Positions 24,112 to 32,690 of a stretch of 64,000 bases of DNA are shown here, one piece after another. The stretch is from Gottfriedia sp049568075 (GTDB taxonomy: Bacteria; Bacillota; Bacilli; Bacillales; Bacillaceae_G), in NCBI GenBank assembly GCA_049568075.1, contig CP144911.1. The stretch is one strand, 5' to 3'. Position numbers and translations under genes: made by a program. The notes under the pieces were generated by a model, which was given only the letters and a program-made list of their open reading frames with translations, was not told the origin of the DNA and ran no database searches. Within the stretch, counting starts at the first letter, position 1. Each line of letters opens with the position of its first letter.

Positions 24112-25605
24112 TTGAGTAAAATTTCTGTTTCAGACACACATTCGATAAAAAAAGGACCTATTATGTTTATTTTGATTTTAGGTGCTTTCCTTGCGACATT
24201 AAATCAAACGCTTATGAGTGTTGCCATTCCTGAGCTAATGGTTGATTTTCATATCAAGGCAGCAACAGCACAATGGTTAACAACAGGATACATGCTTGTA
24301 AATGGTGTATTAATTCCGATTACAGCATATTTAATGCAACGTTTCACTACTCGTGAACTTTTCCAAGCTTCAATGATAATCTTTTTAGCAGGAACAATTG
24401 TATCGGCTATTGCGACCGATTTTCCTGTACTATTAACGGGGCGCTTAATTCAGGCAGCAGGTGCTGGTATTATTATGCCACTACTTACGAACGTTATTTT
24501 GACACTATTTCCTCCAGAAAAACGTGGAGGAGCAATGGGGATGGTTGGGCTTGCGATTATTTTCGCTCCAGCAATTGGTCCTACACTTGCAGGTTACGTT
24601 ATGGAGAATTACAAATGGGAAACGATGTTTTATGGAATGATTCCATTTGCCGTTATTGTAATCGTACTAGGATTCATTTATTTACGTAACGTATCAGATC
24701 GAATCATCACTAAATTTGATATTCTTAGCGTTACTTTATCTACAATTGGTTTCGGGGCAATGCTTTATGGCTTCAGCCGAGCTGGAACATTAGGTTGGAA
24801 GGATTCAGAGGTAATTAGTACGATTGTTGTAGGAGTCTTATCACTTGTACTCTTCGCATGGAGACAATTGGTATCTAAAAATCCACTACTTGATTTGAGA
24901 TCATTCAAGTTTAATATGTTCACTTTAACAACAATTATTAATATCGCAGTAACAATGGTGATGTATGCAGATATGATGTTACTGCCACTATATCTACAAA
25001 ATATTCGTGGTTATACACCGGTCGAGTCAGGACTTCTACTACTTCCAGGTGCACTAGTAATGGGCTTTTTAATGCCAGTTACTGGTAAACTATTTGACCG
25101 CGTCGGTGCAAAGTGGCTTGCTATTGCCGGAATGATCATAACTGTTGCCACAACAATTGGATTTACTAACTTAACTGATTCAACTAGTTATACTTATCTG
25201 GTTCTTATGTCAACAGGACGCCGAATCGGTATGGCTTTAATGATGATGCCAATCCAAACAGCTGGTTTAAATCAATTACCAAAAGAATTGAATGCACATG
25301 GAACAGCCATAACAAATACAATTCGACAAGTTGCAGGTGCTGTTGGTACGTCGCTACTTGTTACAGTTATGACGGACCGCACAAAAACGCATTTACAAGA
25401 TTTAATTCCTACTGCAGCTACTAAAGGTTTAACACAAGCGCAATTAATTAAAGAAGCATCCATCCAAGGGATTAATGACGCATATCTTGTAATTGTTGGA
25501 ATTGGAATTTTAGGATTACTACTTTCCTTCTTTATTAAGAAGGTTAAACAAGCATCTTCTGTACAGAATACAGCTCAATTAAAGAAAGTAACAGTAAAAG
25601 CATAA
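24112..25605 (+). CDS. MFS multidrug exporter, DHA2 (EmrB/QacA, 14-helix) family
   Basis: A 497-residue integral membrane protein with about 14 hydrophobic helices. LATLNQTLMSVAIPELMVDF near residue 25 and MQRFTTRELFQ match helix 1 and motif A of the DHA2 drug/proton antiporters; MLVNGVLIPITAYL and AIIFAPAIGPTLAGYVME (motif C-like) agree. The start is a TTG with GAGAAAGGA upstream. It probably extrudes hydrophobic toxic compounds and is controlled by the divergent TetR gene. An SDR gene follows after 29 bases in the same operon. Confidence 0.9.
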   Translation: MSKISVSDTHSIKKGPIMFILILGAFLATLNQTLMSVAIPELMVDFHIKAATAQWLTTGYMLVNGVLIPITAYLMQRFTTRELFQASMIIFLAGTIVSAIATDFPVLLTGRLIQAAGAGIIMPLLTNVILTLFPPEKRGGAMGMVGLAIIFAPAIGPTLAGYVMENYKWETMFYGMIPFAVIVIVLGFIYLRNVSDRIITKFDILSVTLSTIGFGAMLYGFSRAGTLGWKDSEVISTIVVGVLSLVLFAWRQLVSKNPLLDLRSFKFNMFTLTTIINIAVTMVMYADMMLLPLYLQNIRGYTPVESGLLLLPGALVMGFLMPVTGKLFDRVGAKWLAIAGMIITVATTIGFTNLTDSTSYTYLVLMSTGRRIGMALMMMPIQTAGLNQLPKELNAHGTAITNTIRQVAGAVGTSLLVTVMTDRTKTHLQDLIPTAATKGLTQAQLIKEASIQGINDAYLVIVGIGILGLLLSFFIKKVKQASSVQNTAQLKKVTVKA

Positions 25606-25634
25606 ATACTAACAATTTAATTGGAGGAATGGAT

Positions 25635-26393
25635 ATGAGACTTCAAGACAAAGTAGCAGTAGTAACTGGAGCAGGTTCGGGAATGGGGAAAGCCATTGCT
25701 GTCCTATATGCAAATGAAGGTGCAAAAGTTATCGTATCAGATATTAATATAGAAGCAGCAAATGCTACAGTTGAAGAAATCAGATCAAATGGCGGAGATG
25801 CTATAGCTGTTATGGCAAACGTTGCAAAAGAAGAAGATATTCAAAATCTAATTAATACAGCAGTAAATACTTTTGAAACAGTAGACATTTTAGTAAATAA
25901 TGCAGGGATTATGGATAATTTCGAACCTGCTGGTGATATTGAAGATGACAAATGGGAAAGAATTTTTGCTGTCAATACTACAAGTGTAATGCGTGCAACT
26001 CGAAAAGTCTTACCGATTTTCTTAGAGAAACAAAGTGGAGTTATAGTTAATGTAGCTTCGGCAGGTGGACTTCAAGGTGCTAGAGCTGGAGCTGCTTATA
26101 CGGCTTCTAAGCATGCGGTAGTTGGTTTTTCTAAGAATACTGGTTTCATGTATGCAACGAAAGGGATCCGTTGCAATGCCATCGCCCCAGGTGGAGTTGA
26201 AACAAATATCGGTTCTTCCATGACGAATATTAATCAATTTGGTATGGGACGTATTCAAGCAGGATTAGGAGTAAATCCAAGAGTTGGTAAACCGGAAGAA
26301 ATTGCAGCCATTGCGCTATTTCTTGCTTCTGATGAATCGAGCTTTGTTAATGGAACTGTTATTACTGGAGATGCAGGTTGGACTGCGTTCTAA
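25635..26393 (+). CDS. Short-chain dehydrogenase/reductase (SDR)
   Basis: A 252-residue NAD(P)-dependent oxidoreductase with a Rossmann fold. Visible are the cofactor motif TGAGSGMG near residue 12, NNAG near residue 87, Ser142, Tyr155 and Lys159 of the YxxxK active site, and PGGVETNI after it. I prefer the Met at 25635 because GGAGG lies seven bases before it; the ATG two codons upstream is too close. Cotranscribed with the MFS exporter; it may modify the compound that the exporter removes. Substrate unknown. Confidence 0.9.
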   Translation: MRLQDKVAVVTGAGSGMGKAIAVLYANEGAKVIVSDINIEAANATVEEIRSNGGDAIAVMANVAKEEDIQNLINTAVNTFETVDILVNNAGIMDNFEPAGDIEDDKWERIFAVNTTSVMRATRKVLPIFLEKQSGVIVNVASAGGLQGARAGAAYTASKHAVVGFSKNTGFMYATKGIRCNAIAPGGVETNIGSSMTNINQFGMGRIQAGLGVNPRVGKPEEIAAIALFLASDESSFVNGTVITGDAGWTAF

Positions 26394-26440
26394 TTTAATA
26401 AATTGGATAATGATGAGTAAAGACCGTCGTGATATTAGAT

Positions 26441-26520
26441 TGCACCCCTTAAAGTAGATGTTGAAAAAGCCCTCCGTTGGGCAACACTGAATTTAAGGGG
26501 TGTTTTTTATGGCAAATTGG
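26441..26520 (+). mobile_element. Possible IS-end relic with hairpin
   Basis: CACCCCTTAAA and TTTAAGGGGTG bracket about 43 bases containing a second small stem GCCC-TCCGTT-GGGC, followed by TTTTTT and then ATGGCAAATTGGAGTATATAA, a truncated start. This arrangement resembles the left end of IS3-group elements from memory, but only this piece remains. It may simply be a terminator for the SDR gene. Confidence 0.3.
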
Positions 26521-26545
26521 AGTATATAAGTTTAAAAATAATCTA

Positions 26546-26577
26546 AAACCACCAGTTTGTTGTTGGTGGTTTTTTTA
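26546..26577 (+). terminator. Terminator after MFS-SDR operon
   Basis: AAACCACCA / TTGGTGGTTT with seven T residues. Confidence 0.85.
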
Positions 26578-26594
26578 TGCGTAAACAGTAAAAA

Positions 26595-26629
26595 GAAAAC
26601 CCCTCATCTTTTAAAGATGAAGGGTTTTC
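26595..26629 (-). terminator. Terminator of alanine symporter gene
   Basis: GAAAACCC(C)TCATCTT / AAGATGAAGGGTTTTC; T-rich on the minus strand, just after the symporter stop. Confidence 0.85.
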
Positions 26630-26640
26630 GAAGGACCATA

Positions 26641-28068
26641 TTATCCAATCTGTTTCTTAGAGTCCTTCTCATCAACCCAAGCCTCTAACTGATCACGACC
26701 TGGTAAGTTTTCGATTTTATCAGCAGAGAAAACTGGATCCAATCCTTGTTTCTTTTGAGAAACATAATCTTTTAATAAAGCTTTTACAACTTTAGCTAAA
26801 CGCGTAATTGCGTAAAGATTAACTAATACCATTAATCCCATGAAAATATCTGCTAAAGACCAAATTAAATCAGCACTATATAAAGCTCCGAATAATACCA
26901 TTCCAATTACAGCAAAACGGTATAGGTAAATTGATTTTTTCGAATGCTTCATGAAGCTAATATTTGATTCACCGTAGTAATAGTTACCCATAATTGTACT
27001 TAATGCAAATAAGAATACTGAAATTGAAACGAATGTTGCAGCAAAATCACCTAGACTTACACGTAAAGATTCCTGTGTTAAAGGAATACCTGATAGTTCA
27101 GATGTTTTATAAACGCCTGAAACTAATACGATCATAGCTGTAGATGAACAGATGATAAATGTATCGACAATTACACCTAATGCTTGAATTAAACCTTGTT
27201 TTATAGGGTGAGTAACGTCAGCTGTTGCAGCTGCGTTTGGAGCTGAACCCATACCAGCTTCGTTTGAGAATAATCCACGACGAATTCCATGAAGAACTGC
27301 AGCACCCATGACACCGCCAAACATTTGTTTAAACGAAAAAATTCCTTCAGAGAAAATTGCACCAAATACATCCGGTAAAATATGGAAATTTGAAAACATT
27401 ACCCATAAAGCTAGAATAATGTATACACCAGCCTTGATCGGCACTAAAACAGTTGAGAATTTTGCAACTGAATGGACACCACCAAAAATAATTAATGCTG
27501 TAATAATAGCAAGTACAATCGCAGTTGTTTTTGTATTTACGCCAAATTCATTATTAATAGAAGCAGCAATCGTGTTTGCTTGTACTGCGTTAAAAATAAG
27601 ACCAAAAGATAAAGTAATTAAAATACTAAAAATAACACCAAGCTTTCGATTACCTAAGGCTTTTTCCATATAATAAGCAGGTCCACCACGCCATGAAGAA
27701 CCATCTTTCACTTTATAAAGCTGAGCCAAAGTACTTTCTACAAATGCTGAAGCTGAACCAATTAATGCCATTAACCACATCCAAAAAACTGCACCTGGTC
27801 CACCTAATGCCACTGCTGTTGCAACACCGGCAATATTCCCGGTACCAATACGAGCAGCCATTCCGATCATAAATGCTTGTAATGAAGAAACAGTCTTTTT
27901 GTCTTTGTCTCTGTTTCGTCCATCAACTAATAATCGAATCATTTCAGGTAAGAATTTAAACTGAATAAATCCTAAATAAACCGTTAAAAATAGGCCAATT
28001 GCAACTAATAAAATAACAATTAATTTAGCCCATAAATAGTCGTTGAGTACTGTAATCAAATCTGTCAT
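26641..28068 (-). CDS. Alanine/glycine:cation symporter (AGCS family)
   Basis: A 475-residue membrane protein with about 10-11 hydrophobic helices that imports alanine or glycine with sodium. Family signatures include GTGNIAGVATAVALGGPGAVFWMW near residue 78 (split here from the longer conserved block), RRGLFSNEAGMGSAPNAAAT near residue 265 and the C-terminal ADIFMGLMVLVNLYAI. AGGAGAGGG precedes the ATG. Length and pattern fit AlsT/YrbD-type bacillary transporters. It stands alone with its own terminator. Confidence 0.95.
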   Translation of the reverse strand: MTDLITVLNDYLWAKLIVILLVAIGLFLTVYLGFIQFKFLPEMIRLLVDGRNRDKDKKTVSSLQAFMIGMAARIGTGNIAGVATAVALGGPGAVFWMWLMALIGSASAFVESTLAQLYKVKDGSSWRGGPAYYMEKALGNRKLGVIFSILITLSFGLIFNAVQANTIAASINNEFGVNTKTTAIVLAIITALIIFGGVHSVAKFSTVLVPIKAGVYIILALWVMFSNFHILPDVFGAIFSEGIFSFKQMFGGVMGAAVLHGIRRGLFSNEAGMGSAPNAAATADVTHPIKQGLIQALGVIVDTFIICSSTAMIVLVSGVYKTSELSGIPLTQESLRVSLGDFAATFVSISVFLFALSTIMGNYYYGESNISFMKHSKKSIYLYRFAVIGMVLFGALYSADLIWSLADIFMGLMVLVNLYAITRLAKVVKALLKDYVSQKKQGLDPVFSADKIENLPGRDQLEAWVDEKDSKKQIG

Positions 28069-28216
28069 GAATCCCTCTCCTTTGTATGAATATTCGTAAA
28101 ATTATTCGTTAATTTTGACTTCAAAGTGTAATAATAAATTATTCTGTCGTTGAAGGCAACGTTTTTTTTAAATGTTTAATCAATTAAAAAAAAAGGCAAC
28201 ATTAAAAAAAGATTAA

Positions 28217-28240
28217 AAAAGTAAGTGTTCACTTACTTTT
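28217..28240. promoter_or_regulatory. TetR-type operator O1
   Basis: Inverted repeat AAAAGTAAGTG / CACTTACTTTT around TT, directly upstream of the -35 box of the TetR gene. Confidence 0.8.
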
Positions 28241-28242
28241 TG

Positions 28243-28271
28243 TTGACGAATTCTATTTCTGTTAATATACT
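28243..28271 (+). promoter_or_regulatory. Promoter of TetR/YhgD-like gene
   Basis: TTGACG (28243-28248), 17-base spacer, TATACT (28266-28271). Bracketed by two copies of the same operator. Confidence 0.8.
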
Positions 28272-28273
28272 AG

Positions 28274-28297
28274 AAAAGTAAATAAACACTTACTTTT
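28274..28297. promoter_or_regulatory. TetR-type operator O2
   Basis: AAAAGTAAATA / CACTTACTTTT around AA, a variant of O1 57 bases downstream and just after the -10 box. Binding here would block transcription, so the repressor is probably autoregulated. Confidence 0.8.
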
Positions 28298-28357
28298 TTG
28301 GATTATGCTAAAAATTGATTTAGTTTCCCTTTTAAACGGTTTTTAAGGAGGTAAATA

Positions 28358-28948
28358 GTGAATAAGGGAGAAAGAACAAAACATCATATATTAGAGAAGT
28401 CGATCCAACTATTTGCGAAAAATGGTTATGATGGTACGACGATTAATCAAATTGCAAAGGAAAGTAAAATTTCCGAAGCGACGATTTATAAGTATTTTAA
28501 AAGTAAGCTTGATGTATTGATTACCTGTGTAAAACCTGATATTCAGGACGTTTGGATGGAAGAGGATTTTAGTAAATTTTCAATTGAAGAATTGCTTAGG
28601 TTATATGTTGAGAAAAGGATTAAATGGGTAGAAAAGAATCGAAATCAAATTGAGATCTTGATCAGTGAAACTTTACGACACCCTGAACTATCAGAAATTT
28701 TCTTTCAACAAATCTATCGTAAAACACCAATTGAAGAAGAAATAGAAGCAAGAATGCTTGCAAAAGAAACAAATTTTCATTTACAAATTCCTATACTAAG
28801 TTTAAGTATGATTACAACGATTATATCGATTCTTAATCTACAAAAAGGTGTTCTAGAAAAAGATCCAATGCATATTACAGAAGACACTATAAATAAAATG
28901 GTGCAATTAATATTATTTGGGTTAATAGGAAATAAAAGTCCTGAATAA
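28358..28948 (+). CDS. TetR/AcrR family regulator (YhgD-like)
   Basis: A 196-residue repressor with an N-terminal HTH (residues 5-50, ILEKSIQLFAKNGYDGTTIN and EATIYKYF) and a helical effector domain. The start is GTG, preceded by AAGGAGG. It lies immediately upstream of a YhgE-like gene; in B. subtilis the TetR gene yhgD has the same relation to yhgE. Its own promoter is flanked by two strong inverted repeats, consistent with autorepression. Confidence 0.9.
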   Translation: MNKGERTKHHILEKSIQLFAKNGYDGTTINQIAKESKISEATIYKYFKSKLDVLITCVKPDIQDVWMEEDFSKFSIEELLRLYVEKRIKWVEKNRNQIEILISETLRHPELSEIFFQQIYRKTPIEEEIEARMLAKETNFHLQIPILSLSMITTIISILNLQKGVLEKDPMHITEDTINKMVQLILFGLIGNKSPE

Positions 28949-29044
28949 ACATGAAAATGTGTTTAGTTTAAATGGGAGAATGGTTTAGTATTACCCTTTA
29001 TTTTTTTAATAAAAGGGAGTATTAAACTATTTAAATGTAATAAA

Positions 29045-29069
29045 TTGACCAAAATACACGTTTGGTCAA
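29045..29069. promoter_or_regulatory. Inverted repeat upstream of the YhgE-like gene
   Basis: TTGACCAAA and TTTGGTCAA separated by 7 bases, ending 25 bases before the GTG start. The half-site differs from the O1/O2 operators upstream of the TetR gene, so a different regulator may bind here. Confidence 0.7.
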
Positions 29070-29094
29070 TCGGTCTAAAAAGGGGAGTGAGAAT

Positions 29095-31275
29095 GTGTTT
29101 AAACAAGAATGGAAAAATATTTTTAAGAAACCAATGACAATTGCTACAATCATTGCGGTTGGTCTTGTACCAATGCTTTACTCATTAATTTTCTTATCTG
29201 CATATTGGAATCCTTATAATAATACAGAAAAACTATCTGTCGCAGTTGTTAACAATGACAAGGGTACTGAGTTTAATGATAAAAAGCTTAATGTTGGGAA
29301 AGATTTTGTAGAAGGATTGAAAGATAATAAGTCATTCAAATGGAAAGTTACAAATAAAAAACAGGCAATGGAAGGATTAAACGATGAAAAATATTATTTA
29401 GTCATCGAATTACCTTCTAATTTTTCCAAAAATGCAGCTACGTTATTAGACGAAAAACCGCAGAAAATGAAATTAAATTATTACACGAATGCGGGTAAAA
29501 ACTATGTAGGCGCACAAATTGGTACAAATGCAATGAAAGAAGTAAATGCTAATATCTCAAAAGAAATTACAGAACAATATGCTAAATCAGTTTTTGATAA
29601 TTTCAAGGATATTGGAGACGGCATGACAAAAGCATCTGATGGTGCAGGTAAAATCAATGATGGTGCTGCAAAAATTACAGATGGAACAGATGTATTAAAT
29701 AAAAATTTAAAAAAATTAAATGACAGCATGATCACATTTGAAAATGGTAGTACAAAACTGAAAAGTGGAGCGACACAATTATCAGATGGTATTAAACAAT
29801 CAAATGATGGTGCTAATAAATTAAATACTGGTTTAAATACTCTTCTAGAAGGTACGGGTACGTTAAAAGCTGGTTCTGGAGATTTAAATAATGGACTTTC
29901 GCAACTTGTTGAAGGCGGTAGTAAAATTGAAACTGGGTCTTCTAAGCTAGAAACAGGAAGTAACCAATTAAATGCTGGACTAAAACAATCTTATGCTGGC
30001 GCAACCCAACTGCAAAAAAATGAAGCAGGATTTAATCAGAATCTTGGTGCTACTAATGATGCTCTTAAATCAATCGTTAATGGATTGCAAGATGGTTCTT
30101 TAAGTAAAGAAGATTTACAGAAATTAAAAGCAATCTCAAACAGTTTAGATCAACTATCAAAAGGAAGTAATCAAATTAAAAATGGTGTTGATCAAATTGC
30201 TGCAGCACAAGGTCAATTATATGAAGGTTCAAATAATCTACTTGCTGGACAAAAAGAATTAAATACAAATTTAAGTTTATTTAATAGTAAATTGAAAGAA
30301 GCGTCTAATGGAGCAAATCAATTAGCTCAAGGAAGTAATGATCTATACAATGGTACAAAGGCATTAAGTGAAGGAAGTTCGTTACTTTCAATTGGCCTAG
30401 GTAAATTAAATACAGGTGGGGATCAATTAGTCCAAGGGATCAATCAGTTAAATGATGGTTCTAAACAACTATCTGATGGAACGAATAAGTTATATAGTGG
30501 GTCTGGAGACTTATTAAAAGGAGCAACTGATTTAACAAAAGGAACAACTGAACTTCATAAATCCCTAAAAGATGGTGGAGATGAAGTAAACAAAGTTAAA
30601 ACAAGTGATGCAACTGATAAATTCTTTGCAGAACCAACAAAGCTAGTTTCTCATAAAATAAATAATGTAAAAGAATATGGTGTAGGATTAACACCGTATA
30701 TATTATCTATTGGACTATTTGCTGGTGGATTAATGTTCACTTCAGTTTATCCAATGAGAAAGAACTCTATTGCTCCGACTACTGGTTTAGCTTGGTTCTT
30801 TAGTAAATATAGCGTTCTTATTTTCGTGGGGATCATACAATCAATCGTAGCAGATATGGTTTTAATTTATGGTATGGGTCTTGATGTGAAAAACGTGTGG
30901 TTATTCGTAGTGTTTACAATTATCACTAGCTTGACCTTCTATTCCTTAATACAATTCTTAACTGTTACATTAGGAAATATAGGGCAATATTTAGTGTTTG
31001 TTATGATGTTATTACAAATTGGTGGAACTTCAGGTACATTCCCAATTTCATTAACACCAACATTTTTCCAAACGATTCATCCATATTTACCTATGACGTA
31101 TGCGATAAAAGGATTCAGAGAATTAATCTCAAGTTCTGTTAGCAAAGGGTTTGTATGGGATCAAGTTTACTATTTATGTGGATTTGCAGCGTTATTCATT
31201 ATCTTAACAAATGTAACTTTTGCAGTTCGTGTTATAATATCAAAGAAAAAACAATTAAGTGAAATCGAGGCTTAA
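29095..31275 (+). CDS. YhgE/Pip-family membrane protein
   Basis: A 726-residue membrane protein related to YhgE and phage infection protein (Pip), distant from ABC-2 type permeases. N-terminal helix after FKQEWKNIFKKPMT; a large extracellular region (about 40-520) with many repeats of the pattern ...L-x-x-G-x-x-x-L-x-x-G (for example NQLNDGSKQLSDGTNKLYSG), predicted to form a long helical or coiled-coil stalk; then five or six C-terminal helices. Start chosen as GTG at 29095 after AGGGGAG, since family members begin near (M)FKxEWKN; the open frame extends upstream without a ribosome-binding site. Members are receptors for some lactococcal phages and accessory parts of type VII secretion; role here unknown. 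Confidence 0.9.
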   Translation: MFKQEWKNIFKKPMTIATIIAVGLVPMLYSLIFLSAYWNPYNNTEKLSVAVVNNDKGTEFNDKKLNVGKDFVEGLKDNKSFKWKVTNKKQAMEGLNDEKYYLVIELPSNFSKNAATLLDEKPQKMKLNYYTNAGKNYVGAQIGTNAMKEVNANISKEITEQYAKSVFDNFKDIGDGMTKASDGAGKINDGAAKITDGTDVLNKNLKKLNDSMITFENGSTKLKSGATQLSDGIKQSNDGANKLNTGLNTLLEGTGTLKAGSGDLNNGLSQLVEGGSKIETGSSKLETGSNQLNAGLKQSYAGATQLQKNEAGFNQNLGATNDALKSIVNGLQDGSLSKEDLQKLKAISNSLDQLSKGSNQIKNGVDQIAAAQGQLYEGSNNLLAGQKELNTNLSLFNSKLKEASNGANQLAQGSNDLYNGTKALSEGSSLLSIGLGKLNTGGDQLVQGINQLNDGSKQLSDGTNKLYSGSGDLLKGATDLTKGTTELHKSLKDGGDEVNKVKTSDATDKFFAEPTKLVSHKINNVKEYGVGLTPYILSIGLFAGGLMFTSVYPMRKNSIAPTTGLAWFFSKYSVLIFVGIIQSIVADMVLIYGMGLDVKNVWLFVVFTIITSLTFYSLIQFLTVTLGNIGQYLVFVMMLLQIGGTSGTFPISLTPTFFQTIHPYLPMTYAIKGFRELISSSVSKGFVWDQVYYLCGFAALFIILTNVTFAVRVIISKKKQLSEIEA

Positions 31276-31290
31276 AACGATAAAATGATA

Positions 31291-31333
31291 AAAAGGATTG
31301 AAGTCTAATTAAAAAAGATTTCAATCCTTTTTT
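31291..31333 (+). terminator. Terminator of YhgE-like gene
   Basis: AAAAGGATTGAA / TTTCAATCCTTTT with a T run. The 270 bases between this point and the next gene show nothing recognisable apart from its ribosome-binding site. Confidence 0.8.
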
Positions 31334-31604
31334 ACTATTAGTGAAATAAAAATTTTCTTGAGCTTCAATATGAAGGATAAATTGAATTGAAGATAATGTG
31401 AAAATTAGTAGATCAAATAAATAGTGTATATCTAGATAGAATAAACTCGTTTAAAAGATTTCGCCATAAATTTAATTATTGTTATTTAATTTCTAATTTG
31501 AAATATGAATTCTCATTTAAGATGCTGAGGATAGGTAATGTATGAATTAAACTAAATATAACAAATGGGTTAATAAATAAAATGTTTTGAGGAGGTGTAA
31601 ATGT

Positions 31605-32168
31605 ATGTCACATACTGGATATCTAAATTCAAACTTTAATAATTCTTTGTTTGAAAAACAGAAAGTTTATTTACCTTTTGCTTCCAGATCAATTTTTGCA
31701 AATCCAGGAAATGTTAAGAGTGCACCGGAATCTATAGAATCGAATGATTATGAGAAACCAATAGTTTCAACCAATAGAAATAATGACGGGGTTTCAGGTT
31801 ACTTTACAATTAGTTGGCATCCAGATTCCAGGGCAATTATGCACCTAATTGCTATATTTAATGGAATTTACTATCAATATTTGTTTGTAGATGGAAAACA
31901 GAATAGTTGGAGTACAAAAGGTAAGGGGATCTATCCTAAAAAACAGCACTTTAAAAAAGAAGATATAGCTTTTCGTGCAGATGGCAGTGGCACGGAATTT
32001 GCTATTGATCCATTTTTATTGTATTCAAAATCAAGTAAGCTTTATGGCGGAAACGAAATTCAATCACTTGGTTTTGAAGATACTCAAAAGTATTTTGTTC
32101 GTATTTATTCTGTTAATACATATGGAGAAATTAATTTATTATCTAATGAATTGAAAATTACTTTGTAG
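31605..32168 (+). CDS. Unknown protein, 187 residues, no signal peptide
   Basis: I do not recognise a family. The protein starts MSHTGYLNSNFNNSLFEKQK; AGGAGG lies 11 bases before this ATG, and the frame upstream uses the Shine-Dalgarno bases themselves as codons, so the longer version is not real. After an N-terminal Asn/Ser-rich part, residues 65-187 alternate polar and aromatic residues (YFTISWHPDSRAIMHL, YYQYLFVDGKQNSW, YFVRIYSVNTYGEINLLSNE), as expected of a beta-sandwich. It lacks membrane helices or a secretion signal. Flanked by terminators, so monocistronic. Confidence 0.7.
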   Translation: MSHTGYLNSNFNNSLFEKQKVYLPFASRSIFANPGNVKSAPESIESNDYEKPIVSTNRNNDGVSGYFTISWHPDSRAIMHLIAIFNGIYYQYLFVDGKQNSWSTKGKGIYPKKQHFKKEDIAFRADGSGTEFAIDPFLLYSKSSKLYGGNEIQSLGFEDTQKYFVRIYSVNTYGEINLLSNELKITL

Positions 32169-32690
32169 GAACAAATGATTTTTATTTTTTAAGATGATTG
32201 AAAAATTATACAAGAAACCCCAAAAAGGAATAATAATTTTTAAGAAAAACGCAGGCATTGCTAAAGTTTTAACGATAATGTTTGCGTTTTTTGTTTATAA
32301 AACATAATCCAATAATTTTAAATAATGTAAACATTAATTCGTTAGTTCTATCTTATTAGTATTAAAATCAGTCGATAATAATAGTGAACTCAAACATTAT
32401 TAAAGGGTGGAAATTGATGTGGTTCGCTAGGTAAAACGCTAACTAGTAAAATGATTTTATATATTTCAAAAATGAAAACATTATATTCGCTGATAAATGA
32501 GAAAATTAAAAAGAATTCCAAATATATAACTCTATTATGTGTAGAAGAAAAAATGAGGAGATTCGAAAAGTTTAATGCAATAATTCCCCAAAGTTTGTGA
32601 TTTATTAGTATTCCTCACTTGTTATAACAATTTGTTGAAATGGAAATGCTATCTTAAATATATATTTATAAAAGAACATTAGGTGAACTT
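32169..32690 (+). promoter_or_regulatory. Long intergenic region before the Mga-type regulator
   Basis: About 520 AT-rich bases. A hairpin at 32244-32293 ends the preceding gene. Beyond it I see only a 49-codon frame at 32451-32600 without a ribosome-binding site, and no clear operator. The length suits a regulated virulence-regulator-type promoter. Confidence 0.35.
32244..32293 (+). terminator. Terminator after unknown gene
   Basis: AAAAACGCA...GCATT pairs with AATG...TGCGTTTTTT across a loop of about 16 bases. Confidence 0.65.

Noticed and set aside
32451..32600. 49-codon frame before the Mga-type regulator
   Set aside because: No ribosome-binding site and AT-rich lysine/isoleucine composition expected by chance.
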